From: Alistipes sp.
GTDB taxonomy: Bacteria; Bacteroidota; Bacteroidia; Bacteroidales; Rikenellaceae
Direction: 5' to 3'
Assembly (NCBI GenBank): GCA_017437045.1
Contig: JAFSBY010000041.1
Coordinates: forward strand, 62,001 to 126,000
DNA length: 64,000 nt
In this document: in pieces, positions 26,567 through 35,213 of the stretch
How positions within the stretch are numbered: position 1 is the stretch's first letter
How the letters are laid out: each line of letters begins with the position of its first letter
The notes under the pieces: generated by a model
Told to the model about the DNA's origin: nothing
What the model saw: only the letters and a program-made list of their open reading frames with translations
The model's database searches: none
Translations under genes and position numbers: made by a program

Positions 26567-27637
26567 ATGGCGAAAAGTGGAGTGAAATTTCGAGACTCGG
26601 TAGCCGAGTTTGAACGCCTCAAAGGGCAGATTGCAGCGCGATCGTTTGCTCCGATCTACCTATTGATGGGCGAGGAGAGTTATTTTATCGATCGGTTGCA
26701 GGAGTTGCTGGCCGACTCGATTCTGAACGAGGCGGAGCGCGCCTTCAATCAGATCACGGTCTATGGAAAGGATAGCGAGGCCGGCCAGGTGGTCAATCTG
26801 TGTCGGCAGCTCCCGATGATGGGCAGCTATCAGGTGGTGATCTTGAAGGAGGCACAACAGCTGCGTCAAATCGAGAAGCTCTCCTTCTATACGCAAAATC
26901 CGCAGCCTACGACGATTCTGGTGATCTGCCACAAAGAGAAGAATGCCGATCGTCGATCGGCATTCTACAAGGGGTGCGCTGCCCATGGTGTGGTCTTCGA
27001 GTCGGTGGCTCCGCGCGATTACGAGATCGGCGGATGGCTCGAACAATTTATCGGCAGTCGGGGGCTGAAGATCGACCGCAAGGCCTTAGCCATGCTGACC
27101 GACCACCTCGGTACGTCGATCGCCAAGATAGCCAACGAGCTGGAGAAACTGACCGTTTCGTTGCCCGAGGGGACGCGACAGATCACCGACGCCGACATCG
27201 AGACCCATATCGGCATCTCGAAGGAGTTTAACAATTTTGAGCTTTGCAAGGCGGTCGTTACGCGCAACATGGGGCGTTCACTGCAGATTGCCGACCACTT
27301 TGCCCGTAACCCGAAGGATAATCCGTTGCTGGTGACTATCATTGCACTCTTTGGCCAATTCCGAGACCTCTTCACGATCAACTATCTCGGTTGGTTGGCT
27401 CGCCATAAGGGGAAACCGATGCCCTCGGATCAGGAGCTGATGCGCATCCTGCGTAAGCCGAGTGTTTATATCGTCGGCGAATTGAAACAGCAGGCCGCGT
27501 TGTGGCCCAACAAGAAGGTCTTTACGATTCTGGGGTTGTTGCGCGAGTATGATGCCAAGAGCAAGGGTCTGAATAGCGGTGGCGCCTCGGATGGGGAGCT
27601 GCTGCGCGAATTGTTATTGAAAATCTTCCTTTTGTAA
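26567..27637 (+). CDS. holA: DNA polymerase III subunit delta
   Basis: 356 residues. The opening APIYLLMGEESYFIDRLQELLAD is the HolA signature, where a degenerate nucleotide-binding fold keeps the clamp-loader wrench. VVNLCRQLPMMGSYQVVILKEAQQL and the region KIANELEKLTVSLPEGTRQITDADIETHIGIS also fit the family. It opens the sliding clamp within the clamp-loader complex. It starts three bases after tilS and ends five before the class IV gene. Confidence 0.95.
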   Translation: MAKSGVKFRDSVAEFERLKGQIAARSFAPIYLLMGEESYFIDRLQELLADSILNEAERAFNQITVYGKDSEAGQVVNLCRQLPMMGSYQVVILKEAQQLRQIEKLSFYTQNPQPTTILVICHKEKNADRRSAFYKGCAAHGVVFESVAPRDYEIGGWLEQFIGSRGLKIDRKALAMLTDHLGTSIAKIANELEKLTVSLPEGTRQITDADIETHIGISKEFNNFELCKAVVTRNMGRSLQIADHFARNPKDNPLLVTIIALFGQFRDLFTINYLGWLARHKGKPMPSDQELMRILRKPSVYIVGELKQQAALWPNKKVFTILGLLREYDAKSKGLNSGGASDGELLRELLLKIFLL

Positions 27638-27642
27638 ATCAG

Positions 27643-28368
27643 TTGTTTATGCAGCCGTCGGCTCTTTTTCAACAGATCCATGTAGCCCACGGACGCCCGC
27701 GTCTGGTGGCCGAACATGTAGCCTTGCTGGAGCGGGCTGCACGGCGGTTGTTTGGGCTGCAAGCTCGTCTCTCTACGGCCGATTTAGAGCGCGAAATTGT
27801 GGTTTTTGTAGCTCGGAAAAGGTTACCCGATGCCGTTTCGTCGTTTGTGCGCTTGGAGCTGACCGAGGAGGGGCAGACACGTCTGTTGGAGGGGGGTGTC
27901 TCGCACTATGCCGGCTATGCCGTGCGTAGCATCCGCCCGCAGACCTGCTCGTTGGTCTATGAGCTGCCTCTGGAGGAGTGGACGAGTGTGGCGGCCGAGT
28001 CGGTGCACGATTTGATGCGGAGTTATGCGCATGGTCGAGGCATGGATGGTGTGGTGCAGGTCGATCGGTTAGATCGTTGCCTTGCGTTGGGCGGAGCGCA
28101 GCTGTTTGCCTTCCGCGAAGGGGTGTTGCTCTGTGCCGTAGAGCCGCAGACAGTCGAGGCCAAACTCTTGGCGTTGGTGGCCGATCGGTTGCATATCGCG
28201 TTGGAGGTGGGGGCGTTGGGTCGTGCCGAGCTGGCGCGTTGCGATGAGTTGTTTGCCGTCGATGTGCAGGGTATCACCTCCGTGGCACGGTGCGATCAGT
28301 ATTCGTTTATGAGCCTGCGCGTGGAGCGTCTGGCCGCAGAAATGGAGCGTCTGGTTAGCGCTCGATAA
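27643..28368 (+). CDS. Aminotransferase class IV-fold protein lacking the PLP lysine
   Basis: 241 residues. The beginning LFQQIHVAHGRPRLVAEHVALLERAARRLFG is the usual N-terminus of class IV PLP enzymes (branched-chain aminotransferases, aminodeoxychorismate lyase). The ending CDELFAVDVQGITSVARCDQY matches their DE.F......GI.PV segment. The whole protein contains only two lysines (59 and 174), and neither lies where the Schiff-base lysine should be (about 115-125, ESVHDLMRSY). It is therefore probably not a standard PLP enzyme. It is the last gene of the murB operon and overlaps the convergent DUF6549-like gene by 14 bp. A start at 27649 is also possible. Confidence 0.7.
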   Translation: MFMQPSALFQQIHVAHGRPRLVAEHVALLERAARRLFGLQARLSTADLEREIVVFVARKRLPDAVSSFVRLELTEEGQTRLLEGGVSHYAGYAVRSIRPQTCSLVYELPLEEWTSVAAESVHDLMRSYAHGRGMDGVVQVDRLDRCLALGGAQLFAFREGVLLCAVEPQTVEAKLLALVADRLHIALEVGALGRAELARCDELFAVDVQGITSVARCDQYSFMSLRVERLAAEMERLVSAR

Positions 28369-28957
28369 TCACAAAATCGGAATAGATCAGTTGGGTGTGG
28401 GGATTCGAGGAGCGGATCTCCTGGCGAATCGCCTTGGTGCCCCAACGAAAGAAGAGGAAGCGGTGTGGAATGCGTCGCACGATCTGGTGCAGCGTGTCGA
28501 TGCTCTCGATGCGGCAGGCGATCGTGTCGCGGCGCAGCTCCCCCTCGATGCGTACCCAGGGATCATGCCAGCGAAAGCATTGCAGCGAGTCGCGGATCAG
28601 CAGCGTGTCTTGTCGCACGATGCGGATCGTGTCGCGCAGCGGGGCTTGCAGGGTGAGCCGAGTTCCCAAGACCTGTTGCGAAGTGCTTTGCAGTTCGCGC
28701 AGACGGAGCCCCAATCGCCGAATCGTGGCGGCATCTTGTTTGCGTAACTCCCTAAATTCGCGGCAGCGTAACTGCAAGACCTCGATCGAGGCCTCTTGGG
28801 TGTGGAGGAGGGTGTCCTGCGCATGGAGCCGCTCGTAGAGGGCATGTTGATTGGCCGCAAGGCGTTCGTTTTCGCGGTGGCTGCGGTGGAGCCGTGAGCC
28901 GACGATCAACAGGGCGGCCGAGACCGCCAGGGCGTAGAGAAAGAGGTATTTTTTCAT
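28355..28957 (-). CDS. DUF6549-like membrane-anchored coiled-coil protein
   Basis: 200 residues. An N-terminal hydrophobic segment (about 4-22) anchors the protein. A long charged coiled coil follows (about 25-100, ERLHAQDTLLHTQEASIEVLQLR, LGLRLRELQSTSQQV). A C-terminal beta-rich part ends RFLFFRWGTKAIRQEIRSSNPH. I recall this ending from DUF6549 proteins, some of which are found near phage-like genes and have the build of inner-membrane spanins. No other phage gene is nearby. The family name is from memory and the lysis idea is speculative. Confidence 0.6.
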   Translation of the reverse strand: MKKYLFLYALAVSAALLIVGSRLHRSHRENERLAANQHALYERLHAQDTLLHTQEASIEVLQLRCREFRELRKQDAATIRRLGLRLRELQSTSQQVLGTRLTLQAPLRDTIRIVRQDTLLIRDSLQCFRWHDPWVRIEGELRRDTIACRIESIDTLHQIVRRIPHRFLFFRWGTKAIRQEIRSSNPHTQLIYSDFVIIER

Positions 28958-28988
28958 GATAAAAAAAGAGAATAAAAGGGTTTTGCGA

Positions 28989-28996
28989 CAAAGATA
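28989..28996 (-). promoter_or_regulatory. -7 box for the DUF6549-like gene
   Basis: The minus strand reads TATCTTTG, 31 nt before the start codon at 28957, leaving a leader of about 25 nt. No -33 element is evident. Confidence 0.5.
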
Positions 28997-29063
28997 ACAC
29001 CTGCGAGGAGCGACATTTTCTATTTTTTACAGACAAAATGAGTGGCAATTCCAAAAAGGTTTG

Positions 29064-29071
29064 TATCTTTG
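29064..29071 (+). promoter_or_regulatory. -7 box directly before coaD
   Basis: TATCTTTG followed by six bases (TCACTT) and the coaD ATG at 29078. The longer in-frame GTG start at 29042 would lie upstream of this promoter, so the ATG is preferred and the mRNA is predicted to be almost leaderless. Confidence 0.6.
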
Positions 29072-29077
29072 TCACTT

Positions 29078-29548
29078 ATGGAACGTACTGCCATTTTTCC
29101 GGGATCGTTCGATCCCTTTACGCGCGGCCATGCCGCGATTGTCGAGGAGTCGCTCAAACTCTTCGATCGGGTGATTATCGGTATTGGTAACAACTCGCTC
29201 AAGCAGGGGTTGCTGACCGTGGAGAATCGCAAACGCCTCATTGACAAGGTCTATGAGGGGAATCCGCGGGTCGAGGTGCAGATCTATCACGGTCTGACGG
29301 GCGAATTTGCCGAACAGATGGGTGCGGTCTCCATCATCCGTGGTGTGCGAAATACGACCGACTTCGAGTATGAGCGGACGATGGAGGCGACGAACCATCG
29401 CATCTATCCCGAGCTGACGACCGTCATGCTGTTTACGCCCGCTCCGGTGGCCGATATCGCCTCTTCGACGGTGCGCGAAGTGCTCTCGTTTGGCCGCTCG
29501 GTGGAGGAGTTCCTGCCCGAGGGTATTGATATTGCAGATTATTTATAA
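29078..29548 (+). CDS. coaD: Pantetheine-phosphate adenylyltransferase
   Basis: 156 residues. The nucleotidyltransferase motif GSFDPFTRGHAAI is at 9-21, with the TxGH signature at 15-18. RGVRNTTDFEYERTMEATNH and the second signature ASSTVRE are also present. It transfers AMP from ATP to 4'-phosphopantetheine in coenzyme A synthesis. It is the first gene of a coaD-lpxD-tlpA-like-ruvC run, with a 12-bp gap to lpxD. Confidence 0.97.
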   Translation: MERTAIFPGSFDPFTRGHAAIVEESLKLFDRVIIGIGNNSLKQGLLTVENRKRLIDKVYEGNPRVEVQIYHGLTGEFAEQMGAVSIIRGVRNTTDFEYERTMEATNHRIYPELTTVMLFTPAPVADIASSTVREVLSFGRSVEEFLPEGIDIADYL

Positions 29549-29560
29549 ACGACTATAATT

Positions 29561-30595
29561 ATGGAATTTACAGCAGAAATGATCGCCGGTTTTTTGGGCG
29601 GCGAGATCGTGGGTGATAAGCTGGCGGCCGTCCATACGGTCTCTTCGATCGAGGAGGGTAAAGCCGGTTCGTTGGCCTATCTGACCAATCTGAAATATGA
29701 GGAGTTTCTCTACACGACGGGAGCCTCGATTGTCCTGGTGGACAAGAGCTTCGAGCCGAAGCAGGAGGTGCCGGCAACGTTGATCAAGGTGGAGAATGCT
29801 GCCGAGTGCATCGTGAAACTGTTGCAGATGTATGCCGCCTCGAAGCCGCGTCGTAAGGGTGTCAGCCCGCGTGCATCGGTCGATGAGTCGGCTACGGTTG
29901 AGGGGGATACCTATGTGGGTGATTTTGCCGTCATTGAGCAGGGTGCCAAGGTGGGTGCCAACTGCCAGATCTATCCGCAGGTCTATATCGGACCGGGTGT
30001 GACGGTGGGTGAGGGGACAACCCTCTATCCCGGTGTGAAGATCTACGAGGGTTGCCATGTCGGTAAGAACTGCATCCTGCATGCCGGTGCAGTGATTGGC
30101 GCTGATGGCTTTGGCTTTATGCCGCGCCCCGATGGCGGTTTTGACAAGATTCCGCAGCTGGGTAATGTGATCATCGAGGACGATGTGGAGATCGGTGCCA
30201 ACACCTGTATCGACCGCGCCAAGACCGATTCGACGATCATCCGCCGCGGTGTGAAGCTCGATAACCTGATTCAGATCGGCCACAATGTGCAGATTGGTGA
30301 GAATACGGTTTCGTCGGCACAGACCGGTATCGCCGGTACGTCGAAGGTGGGCAGCAACTGCTTCCTGGCCGGTCAGGTGGGTATTGCCGACCACGTGACG
30401 ATCGGTAACCGCGTGATGATCGGCTCGAAGAGCGGTCTGGATAAGAATGTGCCCGACGGAGAGATCCGTTTCGGTTATCCCGCCCTGCCGGGTATGCAGT
30501 ATCATCGTGCAGCAGCTGTCTTTAAGCGACTGCCCGAGCTGGATCGCACGGTACGCCAATTGGAGAAAGAGTTGAAAACGCTTAAAAACGAATAA
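29561..30595 (+). CDS. lpxD: UDP-3-O-acylglucosamine N-acyltransferase
   Basis: 344 residues. An N-terminal uridine-binding domain (about 1-100) is followed by left-handed beta-helix hexapeptide repeats (about 105-300). Examples are VGANCQIYPQVYIGPGVTVGEG and IGNRVMIGSKSGLDKNV. The catalytic histidine is His241 in QIGHNVQIGEN, which agrees with His239 of E. coli LpxD. It adds the second 3-hydroxyacyl chain during lipid A synthesis. A TlpA-like gene follows after 5 bp. Confidence 0.97.
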   Translation: MEFTAEMIAGFLGGEIVGDKLAAVHTVSSIEEGKAGSLAYLTNLKYEEFLYTTGASIVLVDKSFEPKQEVPATLIKVENAAECIVKLLQMYAASKPRRKGVSPRASVDESATVEGDTYVGDFAVIEQGAKVGANCQIYPQVYIGPGVTVGEGTTLYPGVKIYEGCHVGKNCILHAGAVIGADGFGFMPRPDGGFDKIPQLGNVIIEDDVEIGANTCIDRAKTDSTIIRRGVKLDNLIQIGHNVQIGENTVSSAQTGIAGTSKVGSNCFLAGQVGIADHVTIGNRVMIGSKSGLDKNVPDGEIRFGYPALPGMQYHRAAAVFKRLPELDRTVRQLEKELKTLKNE

Positions 30596-30600
30596 CAAAG

Positions 30601-31650
30601 ATGAAAAAGATGATGTGGGCCGCCTTGAGTGCGGTGGTGATGATGGGTTGTGCACAGCAGCCCCAGTTTACGATTTCGGGCCAGGTGGCCGATATGGATG
30701 GTCAGTGGATCTATCTCTGCAACCGCGATGGTGTGGTTGATTCGACGAAGGTCGAGCAGGGTGCTTTCCGTTTGGAGGGCGTAGTCGATATGCCGCAGGT
30801 GCTTTACGTGGCCGATAACAGCGACGTGCGTGCCGCTTCGGTCGCTGCGATGGCCTTTATCGAGGAGGGCGAGATGACCTTCGAGATGAGCGAGGAGGGT
30901 TGCAAGGTGACGGGTACGCCCGCCAATGATGCCTACAATGCCGTAACGGCAGCTCAACAGGCTCTCTTTATGGAGTATCGCAATCCCGAGACCTCGGACG
31001 AGCGTCGTGCTGCCATCGAGGTGGAGTTTGATGCCCTGACCAAGGATGCCTATGCACAGAACAAGACGAACCTCTACGGTGTGGTGCTGTTGCAGAATGA
31101 GGCCTATTCGCTCTCGGCCGATGAGATTGAGGCCGAGATCGCTACCTTCCCCGAGGCTTTGCAGCAGATTGAGATGATGCAGCGCATCGCCGAGATGGCC
31201 CAGATGAAGCGCAAGACGGAGGTGGGTCAGCCCTACATCGACTTTGCACAGAACGACAAGGAGGGTACGGCCATTTCGCTCAAGTCGGTCGTAGAGAATC
31301 CGGCCAATAAGTATGTTCTGCTCGACTTCTGGGCATCGTGGTGCGGTCCCTGCATGGCTGAGGTTCCCCACCTGAAGGAGGCTTATGACACCTACAAGGG
31401 CAAGGGCTTCGAGATCTTCGGTGTATCGCTCGACAACAATGCCGAGGCTTGGCAGAATGCCGTGACGGAGAAGCAGCTCAATTGGCTGCACGTGAGTGAC
31501 CTGCTGGGTTGGCAGAATGCTGCCGCTGCCGAGTATGGCGTGCGCTCGATTCCCGCCAACTACCTGATTGACTGCGCAACGGGTCAGATCGTAGCAGTAA
31601 ATCTGCGTGGTGAGGAGGTGAAGGCCAAGGTGGCTGAGCTGTTGCAGTAG
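30601..31650 (+). CDS. Periplasmic TlpA/AhpC-type thioredoxin-like lipoprotein (DUF4369)
   Basis: 349 residues with a lipobox (VVMMGCAQQ, Cys17), so anchored to a membrane facing the periplasm. The N-terminal beta domain is of the DUF4369 type (FTISGQVADMDGQWIYLCN, VDSTKVEQGAFRLEG). A helical linker leads to a C-terminal thioredoxin fold with Trp247-Cys248-Gly249-Pro250-Cys251 in FWASWCGPCMAEVPHL, and the cis-proline loop RSIPANYLID. It is probably a thiol-disulfide reductase or resolvase of envelope proteins; its substrate is unknown. It sits between lpxD and ruvC on the same strand. Confidence 0.9.
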   Translation: MKKMMWAALSAVVMMGCAQQPQFTISGQVADMDGQWIYLCNRDGVVDSTKVEQGAFRLEGVVDMPQVLYVADNSDVRAASVAAMAFIEEGEMTFEMSEEGCKVTGTPANDAYNAVTAAQQALFMEYRNPETSDERRAAIEVEFDALTKDAYAQNKTNLYGVVLLQNEAYSLSADEIEAEIATFPEALQQIEMMQRIAEMAQMKRKTEVGQPYIDFAQNDKEGTAISLKSVVENPANKYVLLDFWASWCGPCMAEVPHLKEAYDTYKGKGFEIFGVSLDNNAEAWQNAVTEKQLNWLHVSDLLGWQNAAAAEYGVRSIPANYLIDCATGQIVAVNLRGEEVKAKVAELLQ

Positions 31651-31708
31651 TCGCAGCGCGATCGGTTTGCGCGAGGAGCATCCGCGAGTTGCAAGGTCGA
31701 AAAAGCGT

Positions 31709-32326
31709 ATGGTGAAGGAGGAGAAGTATCGGATCATGGGCATCGACCCCGGTACCAATTACATGGGTTATGGGGTGCTGGAGGTCGAGGGCCGCACGGT
31801 GCGGTCGGTCGTATTGGGCGAAATCGACCTGCACAAGTTGAGCGATCCGTATGCCAAGTTGCGCTACATCTTTGAGCGGGTCGGGGCTCTTGTCGAGCAA
31901 TACGCCCCGCGCGAGGTGGCCCTCGAAAGCCCCTTTTTCGGCGAGAATGTGCAGTCGATGCTCAAGCTGGGTCGGGCACAAGGGGTGGCTATGGCGGCCG
32001 CATTGAGCCGCGATAAGCAGGTCTTTGAGTATGCCCCGATGCGCATCAAGCAGTCCATCACGGGGCGCGGTTCGGCCTCCAAGGAGCAGGTGGCCGCCAT
32101 CGTGTGTCGGACGCTTGCTGTCGAGGAACCGCCCAAACGGCTCGATGCAACGGATGGGATGGCCGTAGCGCTGTGCCACTACTACATGATCTCCAGCCCG
32201 ATCCACCAAGCACTCTCGAATGAGCGTGCCAAGGGGTTGGGAGGTGGTAAACGAGCCGCTTCGAAGAGCGGATCGAAGAGTTGGGAGAAATTCCTCTCCG
32301 AACACCCCGAGCGAGAGATCAAATAG
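31709..32326 (+). CDS. ruvC: Crossover junction endodeoxyribonuclease RuvC
   Basis: 205 residues from the ATG at 31709 (MVKEEKYRIMGIDPGTN). A longer in-frame start at 31667 adds 14 residues not typical of RuvC. The four catalytic acids are present: Asp13 (GIDPGT), Glu73 (ALESPFF), Asp146 and Asp149 (LDATDGMAVALCH). The QSITGRGSASKEQV segment also fits. It resolves Holliday junctions with RuvAB. The C-terminal extension (about 165-205, Lys/Ser/Gly-rich) is longer than in E. coli. It lies 58 bp after the TlpA-like gene. Confidence 0.96.
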   Translation: MVKEEKYRIMGIDPGTNYMGYGVLEVEGRTVRSVVLGEIDLHKLSDPYAKLRYIFERVGALVEQYAPREVALESPFFGENVQSMLKLGRAQGVAMAAALSRDKQVFEYAPMRIKQSITGRGSASKEQVAAIVCRTLAVEEPPKRLDATDGMAVALCHYYMISSPIHQALSNERAKGLGGGKRAASKSGSKSWEKFLSEHPEREIK

Positions 32327-32399
32327 AGACGCGCAGGTGAAGTGGACGCTTGGCGGAGACTTCGCTGTGAGAGAAATATGCTAATTTATCAATAAATTT

Positions 32400-34106
32400 A
32401 TGGAGAATACCTGCCTAAAAAGCGGAACAGTCTTGCAGGGTGCTACCTATACCTATACGATCGAGAAGATCCTCGGTCAAGGGTCGTTCGGTATCACCTA
32501 CCTGGCCTCGACAACCGTCAAGGTGGAGGGCTCATTGGGTACCTTCGATAGTACGATCCGCGTGGCCATCAAGGAGTTCTTTATGCGCGACATCAATGGC
32601 CGCGTAGAGAGCACCGTGACCAGCGGTACGAAGGGCGGCATCTACGACCATTACCGCCGTAAGTTTGCTCGTGAGGCACAGAATCTGAGCAAGTTGCGCC
32701 ATCCGCATATCATTCGCGTGTTGGAGGCCTTCGAGGCGAATAATACGGTCTATTACGCGATGGAGTATTGCGAGGGTGGCAGTTTGGACGACCGCATCGT
32801 GCGCTCGAAGGGGCTGACCGAACAGGAGAGCGTGGAGTATACGCGCCAGATCGGTGCCGCTTTGAGCTATATGCACAGCCAGAAGGTGTTGCACCTCGAT
32901 TTGAAGCCCTCGAATGTGATGTTGCGAGGCGATGGTTCGCTGGTGCTCATCGACTTCGGCCTCTCGAAACAGTACGATGAGTCGGGAGCCCCCGAGTCGA
33001 GTACGACGATCGGTGGTGGTACGCCCGGCTACGCTCCGCTCGAGCAGGCCAATTATCGCGAGGGCGGACAGTTCCAGCAGACGATTGATGTCTATTCGCT
33101 GGGTGCTACGCTCTATAAGATGCTCACCGGCAAACGTCCGCCCGAGGCAACCGACATCTTCAACGACGGCTTCCCGTATGGCGAACTGCGCCAGCGTGGC
33201 GTGAGTGCGGCATTGACGGCTTGTGTGGAGCGGGCGATGTCGAGTGCCAAGCGTGATCGCTATCAGTCGGTCGATGACCTGATGGCGGCCTTGGATGGGC
33301 TCTCCACGGAGGCAGATATTGAGGCTACGGTGGTCGAGGAGCTGGTTGAGGTGACGGTGGTTGATGGACCGGCGCGTCGCCGTCAGCCGGTGCATCCGGC
33401 AGACTATGAGGACGAACCCAAAACAACGCCTGTCCTCAAATCCGGATCGGCCAAGTCGAACAGTCCGGAAGAGCCGGAGGAGATCTCCGACGAGGTGCCG
33501 CGTCGCCCCATCAAAGAGGTCTATGGCGGCATGGCGGTGGCGAGCAACCTGTTTGTAGTCTTGAGCGTGATTTACGGGCTCGTTATGGTCATTGTGAAGG
33601 AGAGTGAAGGGGATGAGGATCTGGCGGCATTTGCCTTTATGCTGGGTATGCCGGCCTTGATCTTTGAACTGATCATCTGGGGTAAGGTGCGTCGAGCGCT
33701 GAAACAGATGGAGGCGCCCCAACTGCCGATGGTGATGATGATGGTGCTGGTCACGCTTTGCAATATACTCGAATTTATTGGAGCGATCTGCGGCGATTGG
33801 GAGGTTCAGGCAATGGTGTTGGTGCTCGTCACCTCACAACCTTCGTTGGTGTTGATCATCCTCTCGTTTGTGAGCGCGCACCGTCTTAAGAGTGATGCGC
33901 GGGTGAAAGGTCTGGGGTCAATCTTCCGCGTGGTGTCGATTTTGTTGATCGTCGGAGTCTTGTTCTCGTTGCTTGTCATGATCGGAGATTATGAGGTGGG
34001 TTGCGTATTGCTTTGGTTGGTGAATTGCCTCCTGACCACGATCCTGTATTGCTGCGGCTTTGCGCGCATGTTCACCTCGAAGAAGATTCTGGTGAAGAGC
34101 GAGTAA
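32400..34106 (+). CDS. Membrane-anchored Ser/Thr protein kinase
   Basis: 568 residues. The Hanks kinase domain spans about 20-300: glycine loop GQGSFG (26-31), Lys58 in VAIKEF, helix C Glu92, catalytic loop HLDLKPSN (165-172) with Asp167, Lys169 and Asn172, and DFG at 185-187. The usual Arg before the catalytic Asp is Leu, so it is a non-RD kinase. A Pro/Glu-rich linker (about 320-375) leads to six predicted membrane helices (about 380-560), among them ALIFELIIWG, VMMMVLVTLCNILEF and LLWLVNCLLTTILYC, and no large outer domain. No phosphatase or FHA partner is adjacent. It appears monocistronic. Confidence 0.9.
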   Translation: MENTCLKSGTVLQGATYTYTIEKILGQGSFGITYLASTTVKVEGSLGTFDSTIRVAIKEFFMRDINGRVESTVTSGTKGGIYDHYRRKFAREAQNLSKLRHPHIIRVLEAFEANNTVYYAMEYCEGGSLDDRIVRSKGLTEQESVEYTRQIGAALSYMHSQKVLHLDLKPSNVMLRGDGSLVLIDFGLSKQYDESGAPESSTTIGGGTPGYAPLEQANYREGGQFQQTIDVYSLGATLYKMLTGKRPPEATDIFNDGFPYGELRQRGVSAALTACVERAMSSAKRDRYQSVDDLMAALDGLSTEADIEATVVEELVEVTVVDGPARRRQPVHPADYEDEPKTTPVLKSGSAKSNSPEEPEEISDEVPRRPIKEVYGGMAVASNLFVVLSVIYGLVMVIVKESEGDEDLAAFAFMLGMPALIFELIIWGKVRRALKQMEAPQLPMVMMMVLVTLCNILEFIGAICGDWEVQAMVLVLVTSQPSLVLIILSFVSAHRLKSDARVKGLGSIFRVVSILLIVGVLFSLLVMIGDYEVGCVLLWLVNCLLTTILYCCGFARMFTSKKILVKSE

Positions 34107-34123
34107 TCGCTTATATACCTTCA

Positions 34124-34165
34124 AACGAAACGGGGCTGTCTTGAAAGAGACAGCCCCGTTTCGTT
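34124..34165. terminator. Bidirectional terminator between the kinase gene and asd
   Basis: A perfect 17-bp stem (AACGAAACGGGGCTGTC with GACAGCCCCGTTTCGTT) closes an 8-nt loop in the gap between convergent genes. It has the longest perfect stem of the five GGCTGTC-core terminators. Confidence 0.85.
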
Positions 34166-34181
34166 GTGGAATCCTCGGCAG

Positions 34182-35177
34182 CTATTGCAGCAACGACTCG
34201 AGAATCTGCACGGCATTCAGTGCGGCACCCTTGCGAATCTGGTCGCTTACGCACCAGAAGGTCAGACCATTCTCGTTGGCTATGTCGCGGCGAATACGGC
34301 CCACATAGACCGGATCGCAACCGGCCAGGAAGAGCGGCATAGGATACTCTTTTTCGGCCGGATTGTCGCAGACCACCACACCGGGGGCTGCGGCAAAGGC
34401 GGCACGTGCCTCCTCGACCGAGATCGGACGCTCGGTCTCGACCCAGATGCTCTCCGAATGGGCACGCATGACCGGCACGCGTACGCAGGTGGCCGATACG
34501 CAGATGTCCGAGTGCATGATCTTGCGCGTCTCGTGGAACATCTTCATCTCCTCCTTCGTGTAGTCGTTGTCGGTGAATACGTCGATATGTGGAATGACAT
34601 TGTAGGCGAGCTGGAAGGCAAACTTATTGACCGTAGGCTCCTTGCCCTCGACCAATTCGCCATGCTGCTGCTCCAACTCGGCCATGCCCGAGGCTCCGGC
34701 ACCCGAAGCCGACTGATAGGTCGATACATGCACGCGACGGATGTGCGAAAGTTGCTCGATGGCATTCAGGGCCACTACCATCTGGATCGTCGTGCAATTC
34801 GGGTTGGCAATGATGCGGCGCGGGGTATTTTTGGCATCGGCAGCATTGACCTCGGGAACGACCAATGGCACATCGGCATCCATGCGGAAGGCCGACGAGT
34901 TGTCGATCATGATCGTGCCGTATTTGGTAATCGTCTCGGCATACTCCTTTGAGGTGGAGGCGCCGGCCGAGGTGAGTGCAAAGTCGATATCCTTGAAATC
35001 GTCGTTGTGTTGCAGGAGGCGTACCGTCAGCTCCTTACCCCGAAAGGTATAGGTCGTGCCGGCACTGCGCGGCGAACCGAACAGGACAAGTTCGTCGATC
35101 GGAAGGTCGCGGTGCTCGAGAATACGCAGAAACTCCTGTCCTACTGCGCCCGAGACACCTACAATGGCTAATTTCAT
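34182..35177 (-). CDS. asd: Aspartate-semialdehyde dehydrogenase
   Basis: 331 residues. It has the NADP-binding [14 protein letters not shown] (7-20), the DNSSAFR segment (about 92-98) and the catalytic Cys128 in [20 protein letters not shown] and the His-containing C-terminal substrate region are present. It reduces aspartyl phosphate to aspartate semialdehyde, the branch point to lysine/diaminopimelate, threonine and methionine. It lies 36 bp after the PBP gene on the same strand and could share its transcript. lysC and dapD lie about 8 kb away. Confidence 0.97.
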   Translation of the reverse strand: MKLAIVGVSGAVGQEFLRILEHRDLPIDELVLFGSPRSAGTTYTFRGKELTVRLLQHNDDFKDIDFALTSAGASTSKEYAETITKYGTIMIDNSSAFRMDADVPLVVPEVNAADAKNTPRRIIANPNCTTIQMVVALNAIEQLSHIRRVHVSTYQSASGAGASGMAELEQQHGELVEGKEPTVNKFAFQLAYNVIPHIDVFTDNDYTKEEMKMFHETRKIMHSDICVSATCVRVPVMRAHSESIWVETERPISVEEARAAFAAAPGVVVCDNPAEKEYPMPLFLAGCDPVYVGRIRRDIANENGLTFWCVSDQIRKGAALNAVQILESLLQ

Positions 35178-35213
35178 CGCTCTAAATCTGTTTTTATTAA
35201 GTTGTTGTGTCGT

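Noticed and set aside
28355-28957. A prophage around the DUF6549-like gene
   Set aside because: No integrase, capsid, tail or terminase genes are nearby; the flanks are murB-operon and coaD-operon housekeeping genes.
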